Assembly (NCBI RefSeq): GCF_000413475.1
Contig: NZ_ATFK01000002.1
Location: 62,001-126,000 of the forward strand
From: Streptococcus intermedius SK54 = ATCC 27335
Lineage (GTDB): Bacteria > Bacillota > Bacilli > Lactobacillales > Streptococcaceae
Direction of reading: 5' to 3'
Length of the DNA stretch: 64,000 bases
Made by a program: the position numbers and the translations under genes. Below are positions 47,151-57,155 of the stretch, one piece after another. Position 1 is the first letter of the stretch, and every line of letters begins with the position of its first letter. The notes beneath the pieces were generated by a model. The model worked only from the letters and a program-made list of their open reading frames with translations, did no database searches and was not told the DNA's origin.

Positions 47151-48194
47151 ATGGCAGAAATTACAGCTAAGCTTGTAAAAGAATTGCGTGAAAAATCTGG
47201 TGCTGGTGTCATGGATGCTAAAAAAGCACTTGTAGAAGTAGATGGCGATATCGAAAAAGCAATCGAATTGCTACGTGAAAAAGGTATGGCAAAAGCTGCT
47301 AAAAAAGCAGATCGTGTTGCTGCTGAAGGACTGACTGGTGTCTATGTGAGTGGCAATATCGCTGCTATCGTTGAAGTGAATTCAGAAACAGATTTTGTAG
47401 CAAAAAATGCTCAATTTGTTGAATTAGTAAACGAAACGGCTAAAGTGATTGCAGAAGGCAAACCAGCGAACAATGAAGAAGCACTTGCTTTGATAATGCC
47501 TTCAGGAGAAACGCTTGAAGCTGCTTATGTTAGTGCAACTGCTACAATTGGAGAAAAAATTTCATTCCGTCGTTTTGCAGTTGTTGAAAAAGCAGATGAT
47601 CAAGTATTTGGCGCATACCAACACAATGGTGGACGTATCGGAGTTATTACTGTTCTTTCAGGTAGTGACGAAGACCTTGCAAAACATGTAGCAATGCACG
47701 TTGCCGCAATGAAACCTTCTGTTCTTTCATACAAAGAATTGAGTGAAGAATTTATCCATGATGAATTGGCGCAAATGAACCATAAAATTGACCAAGACAA
47801 TGAAAGCCGTGCAATGGTTGGTAAACCAGCACTTCCACACTACAAATTTGGTTCTAAACTTCAATTGACAGATGAAGTGATTGCACAAGCTGAAGAAGAT
47901 ATTAAAGCAGGTCTTGCGGCTGAAGGTAAGCCAGAAAAAATCTGGGACAAAATCATCCCTGGTAAGATGGATCGCTTTATGTTAGATAACACAAAAGTCG
48001 ACCAACAATATACACTTTTAGCTCAAGTTTATATTATGGATGACAGCAAAACTGTTGAAGCATTCCTTGAAAGTCAAGGTGTTACAATCGCTGGCTTCAC
48101 ACGTTTTGAAGTGGGTGATGGTATTGAAAAAGCTGCCAATGATTTTGAATCAGAAGTAGCTGCTACAATGGCTGCTGCACTTGGACAAAACTAA
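47151..48194 (+). CDS. tsf: Elongation factor Ts
   Basis: Nucleotide exchange factor for EF-Tu, 347 residues. The N-terminal UBA-like domain has [20 protein letters not shown], followed by the TDFVAKN motif near residue 80 that contacts EF-Tu. The length, with its dimerisation insert, is normal for streptococci. TTGGAGG precedes the ATG. It pairs with rpsB as in most bacteria. Confidence 0.97.
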   Translation: MAEITAKLVKELREKSGAGVMDAKKALVEVDGDIEKAIELLREKGMAKAAKKADRVAAEGLTGVYVSGNIAAIVEVNSETDFVAKNAQFVELVNETAKVIAEGKPANNEEALALIMPSGETLEAAYVSATATIGEKISFRRFAVVEKADDQVFGAYQHNGGRIGVITVLSGSDEDLAKHVAMHVAAMKPSVLSYKELSEEFIHDELAQMNHKIDQDNESRAMVGKPALPHYKFGSKLQLTDEVIAQAEEDIKAGLAAEGKPEKIWDKIIPGKMDRFMLDNTKVDQQYTLLAQVYIMDDSKTVEAFLESQGVTIAGFTRFEVGDGIEKAANDFESEVAATMAAALGQN

Positions 48195-48219
48195 GTTAAT
48201 CAATTATGTAATAACAAAC

Positions 48220-48258
48220 AAAAGGTTAGAGAACAGATGAAGTTCTCTAACCTTTTTT
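48220..48258 (+). terminator. tsf terminator
   Basis: AAAAGGTTAGAGAAC pairs perfectly with GTTCTCTAACCTTTT and is followed by TT. Confidence 0.9.
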
Positions 48259-48269
48259 AGCTGCGGTTA

Positions 48270-48620
48270 CTATTTTACAATTCTTTTAGTGAATCCCTTG
48301 TGAGAAATAACTAAATCGATAAGGATTAAAATAATCAAGGAGATGAGTAGATAAGTAATTTCGGAGTAGGTAAAAGCGATTCGGTAAGTTTGTGTAAAAA
48401 GAACAGCAAAGACACTGATGACAATGATGGCTAAATCAATTATCCATTTTGTTTTTGGTTTTATTGAAGACGGTTCAAATAAAAACGGGGCAAACAAACA
48501 GGCGACTAATGTAGCGACTTGAACATCTACATAGTCAGCAGAAATAATTGTAAAAAAGAACAAAGTTGAAAACCACCAAACCAGTACATGACGTGTATAT
48601 TTGAACCAATCCATTTTCAT
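48270..48620 (-). CDS. Small hypothetical membrane protein
   Basis: A 116-residue protein with about four hydrophobic segments (near 12-28, 32-48, 60-76 and 84-104) and short charged loops; it ends in a basic tail. I do not recognise a family. AGGAGG lies 8 bases upstream of the start on the minus strand. A near-cre sequence lies in the upstream region shared with ctsR. Function unknown. Confidence 0.65.
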   Translation of the reverse strand: MKMDWFKYTRHVLVWWFSTLFFFTIISADYVDVQVATLVACLFAPFLFEPSSIKPKTKWIIDLAIIVISVFAVLFTQTYRIAFTYSEITYLLISLIILILIDLVISHKGFTKRIVK

Positions 48621-48685
48621 TCATTTGGCCTCCTTTATTGATATCGTCAAATTTTCATCTATATTATAACGCTTTAAAATTAAAA

Positions 48686-48699
48686 GGCAAGCGTTTACA
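48686..48699 (-). promoter_or_regulatory. Near-consensus cre between the membrane gene and ctsR
   Basis: TGTAAACGCTTGCC matches cre except for its last base. It lies about 70 bases upstream of the minus-strand membrane gene. Confidence 0.45.
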
Positions 48700-48801
48700 C
48701 TTAAATTGTTACTAGTAGATAAGCTTTTTCACTTGCTTGAATAATCAGACTTTTCAGTTTTTCATTTAGCGCTTTCTCTTTCAAAAATGGAAGAATTTCG
48801 G

Positions 48802-48824
48802 TATAATAGTCAAAGATAGTCAAT
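48802..48824 (+). promoter_or_regulatory. ctsR: ctsR-clpC promoter with CtsR operator
   Basis: TATAAT (48802-48807) is followed directly by AGTCAAAGATAGTCAAT, the heptad direct repeat (A/G)GTCAAAnAn(A/G)GTCAAA recognised by CtsR, with only its last base off consensus. Confidence 0.87.
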
Positions 48825-48875
48825 GTCAGTTGTGGATATGATTTATAGAATGAGGTCTAAAGGGAAGGAGTTGGC

Positions 48876-49337
48876 ATGAGTAGTAAAAATACATCAGATA
48901 GTATTGAAGAATATATTAAAACTCTTTTGGCGCAAGCAGGAATTGCAGAGTTGAAGCGAAGTGAGATTGCAGATGTTTTTCAAGTTGTTCCTAGTCAGAT
49001 AAACTATGTAATAAAGACACGATTTACAGAAAGTCGTGGCTATATTGTTGAAAGTAAGCGTGGTGGAGGTGGCTACATTCGGATTGGTCGAATTGAATTT
49101 TCCAATCACCATGAGTTGCTTTGTGATTTGTTGCATAGCGTTGGTGAGCAGATTAGCCATCAGGTCTTTACAGATATTATTCAGCTGTTATTTGATGAAC
49201 AGATCATGACAGAACGAGAAGGGAATCTTCTTTTAGCAACGACAACAGACAGGGTATTGGGGACAAATGCTGCACAGATTCGTGCGCGGATGTTAAAGAA
49301 AATTTTACAGCAAGTTGATAGAAAAGGGAAAAACTAA
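48876..49337 (+). CDS. ctsR: Class III heat-shock repressor CtsR
   Basis: A 153-residue repressor with an N-terminal winged helix (about 1-75) carrying the characteristic RGGGGYIRIGRI glycine-rich wing, which serves as thermosensor in this family. The C-terminal dimer domain ends near 150. AAGGAG precedes the ATG. It is the first gene of the operon, 3 bases before clpC, and is autoregulated through the adjacent operator. Confidence 0.95.
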   Translation: MSSKNTSDSIEEYIKTLLAQAGIAELKRSEIADVFQVVPSQINYVIKTRFTESRGYIVESKRGGGGYIRIGRIEFSNHHELLCDLLHSVGEQISHQVFTDIIQLLFDEQIMTEREGNLLLATTTDRVLGTNAAQIRARMLKKILQQVDRKGKN

Positions 49338-49340
49338 TAT

Positions 49341-51770
49341 ATGAAATATTCAAAAGCTTTGACAGAAAGTATTGAATCAGCACAGTTATTAGCAAGTCAT
49401 TTTGAAACGGATTATTTAGAGTCTTGGCAGCTGTTGATTGCTATGGCAAATAATCCTTATAGTGTTGCTGGTTCAGTTTTAAATGATTACCCACTTGAAA
49501 TTGATGATTTTGAAAAGGCAGCTTTTCATATCACGGGGAAAGTCTATCAACAAGAGGGAGACTTTACTATTTGGCCGTTTTCTTATCGCATGAAAGTGCT
49601 ATTTTTGACTGCTGAACAAATTGCAGGGGCGGTTCATGCTAATAATCTTGGGACAGAGCATATATTGCTAGCTATGTTATTTGACCAAGGAAGCTTGGCA
49701 GCGCGTATTCTTGAATTTATTGGTTTTAGTTACGAAGATAAAGAAGGCGTTTTGCGCATGACAGATCTGCGGAAAAATTTAGAGCATAAGGCCAGCTGGA
49801 ATAAAGAGGATTTAAAGGCTATTCGTCACCTAAATAAAAGTGCTGCAGCAACAAGACAAACGATGGCTAATATGATGGGAATGCCTCCTGCAACCAGTGG
49901 CGGACTAGAAGATTATACTCGTGATCTAACTGAAATGGCTCATATGGGCCTTTTAGAACCGATCATTGGGCGGGATAAAGAGATTTCTCGCATACTTCAG
50001 ATTTTAAGTCGTAAGACAAAAAACAATCCGGTTTTGGTAGGAGATGCAGGAGTTGGGAAGACAGCATTAGCTCTGGGTTTGGCGCAACGTGTGGCAGATG
50101 GTCAAGTTCCAAATGAGCTTGCAAAGATGAGAGTTTTAGAGCTAGATTTAATGAATGTGGTGGCTGGAACTCGTTTTCGTGGTGATTTTGAAGAACGGAT
50201 GAACAATATTATCAATGATATTGAAGCAGATGGGCATGTTATTCTCTTCATTGATGAGCTTCATACCATTATGGGTTCTGGCAGCGGGATTGACTCGACA
50301 TTAGATGCAGCAAATATTCTCAAGCCGGCTTTGGCTAAAGGAACGCTCAGAACGATCGGTGCAACAACACAAGAAGAGTACCAAAAATATATCGAAAAAG
50401 ATGCAGCTCTTTCACGAAGATTTGCCAAGGTTACTATTGAAGAAGCAACGGTAGCTGACAGCATTGCTATTTTACAGGGACTCAAGAAAAGTTATGAAGA
50501 TCACCACAAGGTCGTGATTACGGATTCGGCAATTGAGACGGCTGTTAAGTATGCGCATCGTTACCTGACTAGTAAACATCTACCTGACTCAGCGATTGAC
50601 TTGCTAGACGAAGCTGCTGCAAGGGTACAAAATAAAAGCCCGCAAAATCACGTAAAAGCAGAATTGAGTGCAGCAGATGAGGCTTTAATGGCAGGCGATT
50701 GGAACAAAGTTGATACGTTGTTGGAGAAAGAGAGTCAGCCAATTGTTTATAAATTAAGGGTGAAAGACGAGGATGTTTTAGCAACACTCAGCAGTTTATC
50801 AGGTATTCCTGTGCAAAAGTTGACACAAACAGATGCGAAGAAATACCTCAATTTAGAAAAGGAGTTACACAAACGAGTTATCGGGCAGAATGAAGCAATT
50901 TCTGCTATTAGTCGAGCGATTCGGCGCAATCAATCTGGTATCCGCACTAGCAAGCGCCCAATTGGCTCCTTTATGTTCTTAGGGCCAACCGGGGTCGGAA
51001 AAACTGAGCTAGCTAAGGCTTTGGCAGAAGTTCTCTTTGATGACGAAACAGCGTTAATTCGTTTTGATATGTCCGAATACATGGAGAAATTTGCTGCTAG
51101 TCGTCTCAATGGAGCACCTCCAGGCTATGTTGGTTATGAAGAAGGGGGAGAATTAACTGAAAAGGTGCGTAATCGTCCTTACTCTGTGCTCCTCTTTGAC
51201 GAAGTGGAAAAAGCTCATCCTGATATTTTCAATGTGCTGCTCCAAGTCCTAGATGACGGGGTTCTGACGGATAGCAAGGGCCGTAAGGTAGATTTTTCCA
51301 ATACTATTATCATTATGACCAGCAATCTTGGTGCGACAAGTTTACGGGACGATAAGACGGTTGGGTTCGGAGCAAGAGATGTTCGCTTTGATCATGAAAA
51401 TATGGAAAAACGAATGATGGAAGAGCTAAAGAAAGCTTATCGTCCAGAATTTATTAACCGAATTGATGAAAAGGTTGTTTTTCACAGTTTGACTAGCGAA
51501 GACATGCAGGAAGTGGTGAAAATTATGGTGCAACCGCTCATTTCTAGTCTTGCAGAAAAAGGAATTAAACTCAAATTCCAACCGAGTGCTTTGAAGCTTC
51601 TAGCTCAAGAGGGCTATGATCCTGAAATGGGAGCTCGTCCATTGCGTCGAATTCTACAAACTCGAGTGGAAGACCATTTATCAGAATTACTTTTAGCAGG
51701 TGAGCTAAAAACGGGGCAAAGCTTGAAAGTCGGTGTCAAGGCTGGAAAATTGAAGTTTGAAGTGCTCTGA
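49341..51770 (+). CDS. clpC: AAA+ protease unfoldase ClpC
   Basis: ATPase of 809 residues. It has an N-terminal Clp repeat domain (about 1-140), a first AAA+ module (Walker A GDAGVGKTA near 232, Walker B VILFIDELHTI), a middle UVR-like segment (about 420-470), and a second AAA+ module (Walker A GPTGVGKTE near 552, Walker B VLLFDEVEKAHPD). It feeds substrates to ClpP. It sits directly downstream of ctsR. Confidence 0.95.
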   Translation: MKYSKALTESIESAQLLASHFETDYLESWQLLIAMANNPYSVAGSVLNDYPLEIDDFEKAAFHITGKVYQQEGDFTIWPFSYRMKVLFLTAEQIAGAVHANNLGTEHILLAMLFDQGSLAARILEFIGFSYEDKEGVLRMTDLRKNLEHKASWNKEDLKAIRHLNKSAAATRQTMANMMGMPPATSGGLEDYTRDLTEMAHMGLLEPIIGRDKEISRILQILSRKTKNNPVLVGDAGVGKTALALGLAQRVADGQVPNELAKMRVLELDLMNVVAGTRFRGDFEERMNNIINDIEADGHVILFIDELHTIMGSGSGIDSTLDAANILKPALAKGTLRTIGATTQEEYQKYIEKDAALSRRFAKVTIEEATVADSIAILQGLKKSYEDHHKVVITDSAIETAVKYAHRYLTSKHLPDSAIDLLDEAAARVQNKSPQNHVKAELSAADEALMAGDWNKVDTLLEKESQPIVYKLRVKDEDVLATLSSLSGIPVQKLTQTDAKKYLNLEKELHKRVIGQNEAISAISRAIRRNQSGIRTSKRPIGSFMFLGPTGVGKTELAKALAEVLFDDETALIRFDMSEYMEKFAASRLNGAPPGYVGYEEGGELTEKVRNRPYSVLLFDEVEKAHPDIFNVLLQVLDDGVLTDSKGRKVDFSNTIIIMTSNLGATSLRDDKTVGFGARDVRFDHENMEKRMMEELKKAYRPEFINRIDEKVVFHSLTSEDMQEVVKIMVQPLISSLAEKGIKLKFQPSALKLLAQEGYDPEMGARPLRRILQTRVEDHLSELLLAGELKTGQSLKVGVKAGKLKFEVL

Positions 51771-51816
51771 GTTTCTATTCGAAGCATTCATCAGGGAGTA
51801 GATAAGGTATTTTAAT

Positions 51817-52257
51817 ATGAACATTCGTGAAATGGTAGAAGAAGATTACGACCAAGTTTACCAATTATGGCTGTCATGTGCAAGTATAGGCTTAAATCAT
51901 TTGGATGATTCTAAGGAGGGGATTGCACAGTTTCTAAAAAGGAACCCTCAAACTTGTCTGGTAGCAGTAGAAAATCAAATAATTATTGGAGCGATTTTAG
52001 TTGGCTTTGATGGTCGAAGGGCATATATCTATCATACAGCTGTTCATCCGAGTTACCGTAGGAGAGGGATTGCTCGGAAGTTGGTTGAGACAGTTTTAAT
52101 TGTCTTAGATGAGTTAAAAATTCACAAGGTCGCTTTGGTTGTATTCAAAAGGAACACAGAAGGAAATCATTTTTGGGAAACATTAGGTTTCTCTACCCGA
52201 GAAGATTTAATTTATCGCAATCAGGCAAGGACTGAAATGACTCGGATAGATACCTAG
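51817..52257 (+). CDS. GNAT-family acetyltransferase
   Basis: A 146-residue N-acetyltransferase. The acetyl-CoA-binding motif is VHPSYRRRGIARKLV near residue 77, with a preceding YIYHTAV strand and a C-terminal HFWETLGF motif. It resembles the YpeA/YkkB type. The substrate is unknown. It lies 46 bases after clpC and may be partly co-transcribed; a terminator follows. Confidence 0.85.
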   Translation: MNIREMVEEDYDQVYQLWLSCASIGLNHLDDSKEGIAQFLKRNPQTCLVAVENQIIIGAILVGFDGRRAYIYHTAVHPSYRRRGIARKLVETVLIVLDELKIHKVALVVFKRNTEGNHFWETLGFSTREDLIYRNQARTEMTRIDT

Positions 52258-52277
52258 TAGAAATTACTCTTTAAATA

Positions 52278-52325
52278 AAAAACACCAACCATTTAGGAAT
52301 AATTTCCCAGATGATTGGTGTTTTT
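52278..52325. terminator. Bidirectional terminator between the GNAT gene and dusB
   Basis: AAAACACCAACCAT pairs with ATGATTGGTGTTTT (one mismatch), followed by TT on the plus strand. Confidence 0.8.
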
Positions 52326-52332
52326 CTGATAT

Positions 52333-53304
52333 TTAGACTTGGAGCAATGCTTCAATTTCTGCGAGGCTATTAGCTTGTGCGATAGCGCCACGAAGCTTGG
52401 CAGCTCCTGCTGTTCCACGAAGGTAATGAGGTGCCAACCCCCGAAATTCTCGAACAGCGATATGCTCGCCCTTGAGGTCAATTAGACGTTTCAAGTGATC
52501 GTAAGCGACTTGCATTTTATCCTCAAAGCTGAGATCAGGCAGGATTTCTCCTGTTTCAAAATAGTGGTTAATCTGATGAAAGAGATACGGATTGCCCATA
52601 GCAGCACGCCCGATCATAACTGCATCTGCCCCCACTTCTTCTATACGCTGTTGAGCATCTTGTACGGTACGAATGTCACCATTGGCAATAAAAGGGATCT
52701 TGGTTAAGGCTTGCGCAACATTGTGGAGGCTTTCAAGATCAGCATGCCCAGTATACATCTGCTCGCGTGTACGACCGTGCATAGCAAGAGCCGCCACACC
52801 AGCAGCTTCAGCTGCAAGAGCATTTTCCACAGCTAGTGAGGCATCTGCCCAACCAGTACGCATTTTCACGGTTAACGGAATATCTAGAAGAGAACGAACT
52901 TTATTGATAATAGAATAGATTTTTTCTGGATCTTTGAGCCATTTTGCTCCAGCTTCGTTTTTGACAATTTTATTGACGGGACAGCCCATATTAATATCCA
53001 CAATATCTGTTTGGGTATTTTCTTGGATAAATTCGGCAGCGCGCGCCAAACTATCTTCGTCACTCCCAAACAACTGAATGGAAACGGGATGTTCTTCTTC
53101 GTCAATATGCAACATATGGAGTGTCTTTTTGTTATTGTATTGAATGCCTTTGTCTGAGACCATTTCCATGACGACAAGTCCTGCGCCAAGCTCTTTTGCA
53201 ATTGTCCGAAAAGCTGAATTGGTGACGCCTGCCATGGGAGCAAGAACAGTCCGGTTGGGAATTTTTACATCACCAATCAAAAAAGGGGTATTAAGATTTG
53301 TCAC
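52333..53304 (-). CDS. dusB: tRNA-dihydrouridine synthase B
   Basis: Flavin enzyme of 323 residues that reduces uridine in tRNA. The [11 protein letters not shown] start motif, the [20 protein letters not shown] block with the active-site cysteine near 100, and VKMRTGW are clear. I placed the start at GTG 53304, preceded by GGAGG and overlapping the hslO end by 14 bases. The longer frame to 53433 only shadows hslO. Confidence 0.92.
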   Translation of the reverse strand: MTNLNTPFLIGDVKIPNRTVLAPMAGVTNSAFRTIAKELGAGLVVMEMVSDKGIQYNNKKTLHMLHIDEEEHPVSIQLFGSDEDSLARAAEFIQENTQTDIVDINMGCPVNKIVKNEAGAKWLKDPEKIYSIINKVRSLLDIPLTVKMRTGWADASLAVENALAAEAAGVAALAMHGRTREQMYTGHADLESLHNVAQALTKIPFIANGDIRTVQDAQQRIEEVGADAVMIGRAAMGNPYLFHQINHYFETGEILPDLSFEDKMQVAYDHLKRLIDLKGEHIAVREFRGLAPHYLRGTAGAAKLRGAIAQANSLAEIEALLQV

Positions 53305-54163
53305 GAATGAGTTCCTCCAAGTCTTTTTCGTCAAAATGATATGTGCTTTGACAGAATTGGCAAGTGATTTCAGCGCCGTGGTCTTCATCTCGCATTTCTT
53401 CAAGATCTGACTTAGGTAGGCTTGAGAGGGCATTTAAAAACCGTTCTTTGCTGCAATCACATTGGAAGCGGAGCTCTTCTTCTGACAAGCGTTTGTAGGG
53501 TTCGTTGCCATAGATAGCTGAAAGCAAGGCTTCAATATGGTTTTCAGATTCCAAAAGTGTTGAAATAGCAGGCATTTCTTGGATTCGTTTTTCAAAGTGG
53601 GTGATTTCTTCTTCTTTGGCACCAGGGAGAACTTGCAAGAGAAATCCGCCAGCAACCTTGACCTTGTCGTTGGTATCTAGTAGTACATTCAAGCCAACAG
53701 CTGAAGGAGTTTGTTGACTTTCTGTTAGATAGAATGCAAGGTCTTCTCCAATCTCACCGGACACAAGTGGAGTCATAGAATGATAAGGATTTCCAGTTCC
53801 ATAATCCGTAATAACGAGAAATTCGCCATTCCCAACGAATGATCCAACCAACACTTCACCTGTTGCAGTTTTTTTAATGTCCACACCGGAATTTTGCACA
53901 TAGCCTTTGACAGTACCTTTTGTATCTGCGACGGTGATAATCGCACCAAGAGAGCTTGTCCCTAGTACTTTGACGGTGATTTTTGTATCTCCTTTTTCGT
54001 TTGCGGCAAGGATTTGACTGGCAATGAGTGTGCGACCTAACGCTACGGTTGAGCTAGCAAGGGTCTGGTGTTTTTCCTGAGCTGTTCGAACAGTTTCGGT
54101 ACTATCTAGTACATAAGCTCGGAAAGCCCCGTTTTCTGAAATAGTTTTAATAATCTTATCCAT
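53291..54163 (-). CDS. hslO: Redox-regulated chaperone Hsp33
   Basis: A 290-residue holdase activated by oxidation. The C-terminal zinc switch is CDC near residue 237 and CQFC near residue 270, four cysteines in the standard CxC-x(27-32)-CxxC layout. The N-terminal domain begins [21 protein letters not shown] used the ATG at 54163; the longer frame starts in the upstream repeat. The dusB gene is coupled to its end. Confidence 0.93.
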   Translation of the reverse strand: MDKIIKTISENGAFRAYVLDSTETVRTAQEKHQTLASSTVALGRTLIASQILAANEKGDTKITVKVLGTSSLGAIITVADTKGTVKGYVQNSGVDIKKTATGEVLVGSFVGNGEFLVITDYGTGNPYHSMTPLVSGEIGEDLAFYLTESQQTPSAVGLNVLLDTNDKVKVAGGFLLQVLPGAKEEEITHFEKRIQEMPAISTLLESENHIEALLSAIYGNEPYKRLSEEELRFQCDCSKERFLNALSSLPKSDLEEMRDEDHGAEITCQFCQSTYHFDEKDLEELIRDKS

Positions 54164-54191
54164 ACCTTTTATTGTAACATAAAAAAGAAAA

Positions 54192-54250
54192 GGGAGCGGG
54201 ACAAAAATCAGTATTTCGTAAGAAAGTGATTTTGTTGTCCTGCCCCGCAC
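54192..54250. repeat. Intergenic inverted-repeat element
   Basis: GGAGCGGGACAAAAATC pairs imperfectly with GATTTTGTTGTCCTGCCCC. The sequence resembles the short G-rich inverted-repeat elements found between many streptococcal genes. It may act as a terminator in either direction. The rest of 54251-54371 has no gene I can support. Confidence 0.6.
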
Positions 54251-54371
54251 CATTGACGAGGTTGGTCATTATTTACATAGCAAAGAGTTAGTGCTGTATA
54301 CTGTTACTTTGTTTGGATGAAACAGCATACCACAAGAGTTTATTTTTGTCTTACGTCCATGTTTCAGCTCG

Positions 54372-55643
54372 TTATGTTTCACTTGTAGTCGGTTTATCCA
54401 CTTCTTTTTGGATTTCTTTTCCCTGATCTAGCAAAGCTTGGATAATTTTTTGGTCGCGTAATTTAACAGAGTCATTAATGGTTTCAGCGGATTTGATTAC
54501 AGTTGCTTCAAGGAGAGCGCGTTTTTCCCGCCCTTTATCAATGGCAGAGATGATTCCTTGGTTTTGAGCGACTAAGCTTTCAGCTAATTTGGTGACGGAT
54601 TCGACAGCGATTGTTGGATTTTGGGAAATCCTCTCCATTTGTGGAATGACTTCTTTGCTGGTTTCAGCTAGCATTTGCAGCGCTGCATTGTTGGCATTAG
54701 AAATAGCGTCTGCTACTTGACCAGATTTCATTGATTGCTGCAGGATTCCTAGTTGAGCGATAGAGAGCTTCATAGTCGGAATGGTATTGCGACGGAGCAT
54801 GCCAAGTTTTTGGCGCATATCAGAAGATACTTTTACGAGATTACGCATTTGCGGGGTAGTGGCCCAAGCGACATATAGACGGCTGATGTATTCTGTATGT
54901 TGTTGTTCCAATGTATTCACAACCTCAGTTAAGCGAGCCAATTCTTGTGATTTGGTTTGGTAATCGAGAGTGGCAGTATCTAATTGTGCCACCTCATTTT
55001 GAAGAGTCGAGGCACGCGCACCAGCTTCTTTTTGAGTGGCTTCGATGAAGGAAATGACACCGACTAGATTTTCAATGGATTTGGTGTTGTCTTCAATTAA
55101 CATTTCGGCAGAAACGATATTGCGTGCGAGCAGATCTTCTTGCTTGACGACAGTGGCGGCCATACTATCCATTTTTTGCTCAATATTTTGTGAATCAAAA
55201 TAGAACTCTTGCAAGGTGTTCTTACTTTGTTTAAAGAGTTTTTCTAAAAAATTTGGCTTTTTATCTAGTTCTGCAATTTGAGTATCCTTATATTTAGCAA
55301 CAAAACCATTTAACTCTTTGTTGGTGTTTTTTAACAATTCATCTACTTGTGGGATTTGAAGTTTCTTTTGTTCGGCTAAAATGCGATTAACAGTATTATT
55401 AACTTCTTCGACTGCAGCTTGCCCAAAATCTAAAAGAGTATTTTGATCGGAAATAAAGTTATCTACCAGCTGAGGGGCTTTTGCTATGATCGCATCTTGT
55501 TGTTCAGGAGTTAATTTCTCCAAAAAGTTCATCTGTCCGTTTGCTTGTGTTTCGGTTGATTCAATGATTTCAGTAGTTCTGTCTGTTTTGGAAATGGCAT
55601 TATTAGCGATTTTGTCGATGTCAAAGTTAAATTCTTGGCTCAT
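54372..55643 (-). CDS. telA: TelA-type toxic anion resistance protein
   Basis: A 423-residue cytoplasmic, highly helical protein of the TelA/KlaA family (PF05816). Characteristic stretches are QAAVEEVNNTVNRILAEQKK near residue 75, LYVAWATTPQMRNLVKVSSDMRQKLGMLR near 250, and the C-terminal KLRDQKIIQALL. The name comes from tellurite resistance on plasmids; the chromosomal role in streptococci is envelope stress or unknown. GGAGACC precedes the ATG. It pairs with xpaC upstream. Confidence 0.88.
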   Translation of the reverse strand: MSQEFNFDIDKIANNAISKTDRTTEIIESTETQANGQMNFLEKLTPEQQDAIIAKAPQLVDNFISDQNTLLDFGQAAVEEVNNTVNRILAEQKKLQIPQVDELLKNTNKELNGFVAKYKDTQIAELDKKPNFLEKLFKQSKNTLQEFYFDSQNIEQKMDSMAATVVKQEDLLARNIVSAEMLIEDNTKSIENLVGVISFIEATQKEAGARASTLQNEVAQLDTATLDYQTKSQELARLTEVVNTLEQQHTEYISRLYVAWATTPQMRNLVKVSSDMRQKLGMLRRNTIPTMKLSIAQLGILQQSMKSGQVADAISNANNAALQMLAETSKEVIPQMERISQNPTIAVESVTKLAESLVAQNQGIISAIDKGREKRALLEATVIKSAETINDSVKLRDQKIIQALLDQGKEIQKEVDKPTTSET

Positions 55644-55661
55644 AAGGTCTCCTTTTGATGG

Positions 55662-56480
55662 TTATAGTTCGGTATTGGGTTCTTTTTTACTTAAAATCCT
55701 CAAGCTGATATCAAAATCTCGTAGATCCGCTTCGTTGAGTTGACGGAGTGTTTCATCCAAGTCTAAATCAAACTGCTCAATAGCTGCTTTGGCGCTAGAA
55801 AGTCGTTCTTCTGCATTATAAAAATCTTTTGGTGAGGTCTTGATTTTTAGGTAGCCTTCCAAAATATCCTCATAATGCTCCATTTGAGACTGATGGATTG
55901 CAGTTAATTCTTCCTTGTTATTGCTTTCTGACTGAGAAATTTTCTTGAGAATCGCTTCGTGGTCGATTTGAATATTGTGAATAGTTTCAAGTAATTCAGG
56001 TGCTAATTCCTCCAAGTTTAGTTTTAAACCTTCGGAAGTTTGAGCGTGAAGATTGTGTAGTTGCTCATGGATATCTGTTGTTACATTTTGCACTTTTCGT
56101 TGAATTCGCTGGTAAATTTCAGGCGAGATATATTTTTTTAAGGTGTCAGCTCGGCCTTGAATATAACTCAATTGAGGCAAGAGCTGATCAGCTAATTGTT
56201 GGTAATTTGCATAAGATTTTTCTTTCAGATAATTGTCCAGCTGTTTGATTCGACTATCTGCAGCTCTGATTTCCTGTTTCAAATCTTCAATTTGCTGACT
56301 GGCGCTGGGCTCTGTGATTTTTTTCGGTTTATGAGTTGCATAGTAGTAAATTCCGTAGCCTATGCCGATGGAAAGAAGGATTGGAATGAGGTACTGTATA
56401 ATAATACCAACTGCGATAAGAATAAGCAGTATACCGATCCATCTTCTAGAACGTACATTGTTATAATTTCTTCTGGGCAT
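55662..56480 (-). CDS. xpaC: XpaC-like membrane-anchored protein
   Basis: A 272-residue protein. A basic N-terminus (MPRRNYNNVRSRRW) is followed by two closely spaced membrane segments (about 14-32 and 33-48) and a long coiled-coil cytoplasmic region. It is similar in layout and context to XpaC, the usual upstream partner of telA in Firmicutes. The original enzymatic name (5-bromo-4-chloroindolyl phosphate hydrolysis) is historical; function is uncertain. It lies 18 bases before telA. Confidence 0.72.
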   Translation of the reverse strand: MPRRNYNNVRSRRWIGILLILIAVGIIIQYLIPILLSIGIGYGIYYYATHKPKKITEPSASQQIEDLKQEIRAADSRIKQLDNYLKEKSYANYQQLADQLLPQLSYIQGRADTLKKYISPEIYQRIQRKVQNVTTDIHEQLHNLHAQTSEGLKLNLEELAPELLETIHNIQIDHEAILKKISQSESNNKEELTAIHQSQMEHYEDILEGYLKIKTSPKDFYNAEERLSSAKAAIEQFDLDLDETLRQLNEADLRDFDISLRILSKKEPNTEL

Positions 56481-56620
56481 AAAGTATCTAATCCTGTTTC
56501 TTCTGAAATTTCTAAGTCTATTTTAGCATAAAAATGTATAAAAGACGGTACTGAATGATATGTTTAATAAAAAGTTTAGTTGAGTATAAGCAGAGGCTAG
56601 CAAGATTTTTCAAAAAATTC

Positions 56621-56651
56621 TTGACTTAGAGTTAACTCTAAGGTATATAAT
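56621..56651 (+). promoter_or_regulatory. MerR/NmlR-type promoter with perfect 18-base dyad
   Basis: TTGACT (56621-56626) and TATAAT (56646-56651) are separated by 19 bases, the overlong spacing typical of MerR-activated promoters. CTTAGAGTTAACTCTAAG (56625-56642) in the spacer is a perfect palindrome, resembling NmlR/AdhR sites of adhC operons. Confidence 0.8.
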
Positions 56652-56721
56652 AAAATTGTAAATAGTTTATTTTTTGATGAATGTGGAGCATCATCTTTTT
56701 AATAGAGAAAGAAACAATAAG

Positions 56722-57039
56722 ATGAAAGCAGCAGTTTTTGTAGAACCAGAAAAAATGGAGGTCAGAGAGGTTGCTCGTCCAGGTGCGGTTGTTGGTCGTG
56801 TCGGAGTGCCACATACAGGAGACATCAATATTGGTGACTATTGGATGGTCAACTTGGCAATGACTGGTGGACCTGCTTCTTGTACAACTTATGATAAAGA
56901 AGTCTTGTTAAAAGCAGTTCTAGGCGGCCAAATCAATCCTGGTAAAGTTTTCACTTAATCTTACAAATTGGAAAACATTGACCAAGCCTACAAAGATATG
57001 GCTGATAGAAAAACGATTAAAGCTATGATTGTGATGTAA
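56722..57039 (+). pseudogene. Remnant of a zinc alcohol dehydrogenase gene (adhC-like)
   Basis: The 106-codon frame keeps about 20 N-terminal residues of a medium-chain alcohol dehydrogenase (MKAAVFVEPEKMEVREVARP) joined to its C-terminal part (GDYWMVNLAMTGG ... KAVLGGQINPGKVFT). The catalytic and cofactor domains are missing, so about 240 residues are deleted. A TAA at 56956-56958 then interrupts the frame before the normal C-terminus (KLENIDQAYKDMADRKTIKAMIVM-type sequence). It cannot be an active enzyme. The intact MerR-type promoter upstream suggests a former nmlR-adhC-type unit. Confidence 0.87.
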
Positions 57040-57048
57040 AATAAAATG

Positions 57049-57085
57049 AACTACTGAATTTTTGGGGTAGTTCGTTTTATTTTAT
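57049..57085. terminator. Terminator after the adh remnant
   Basis: GAACTAC pairs with GTAGTTC, followed by GTTTTATTTTA on the plus strand. It may also stop shp transcription on the minus strand. Confidence 0.7.
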
Positions 57086-57155
57086 GTCTATAATTGATAG
57101 ACTGAGACTATCGTCTTGCAGGATTATTTGAATTTTTAAAAAATTTGTCTCTTTT

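Noticed and set aside
54251..54371. Possible insertion-sequence remnant between hslO and telA
   Set aside because: No transposase sequence, terminal repeats or target duplication could be found.
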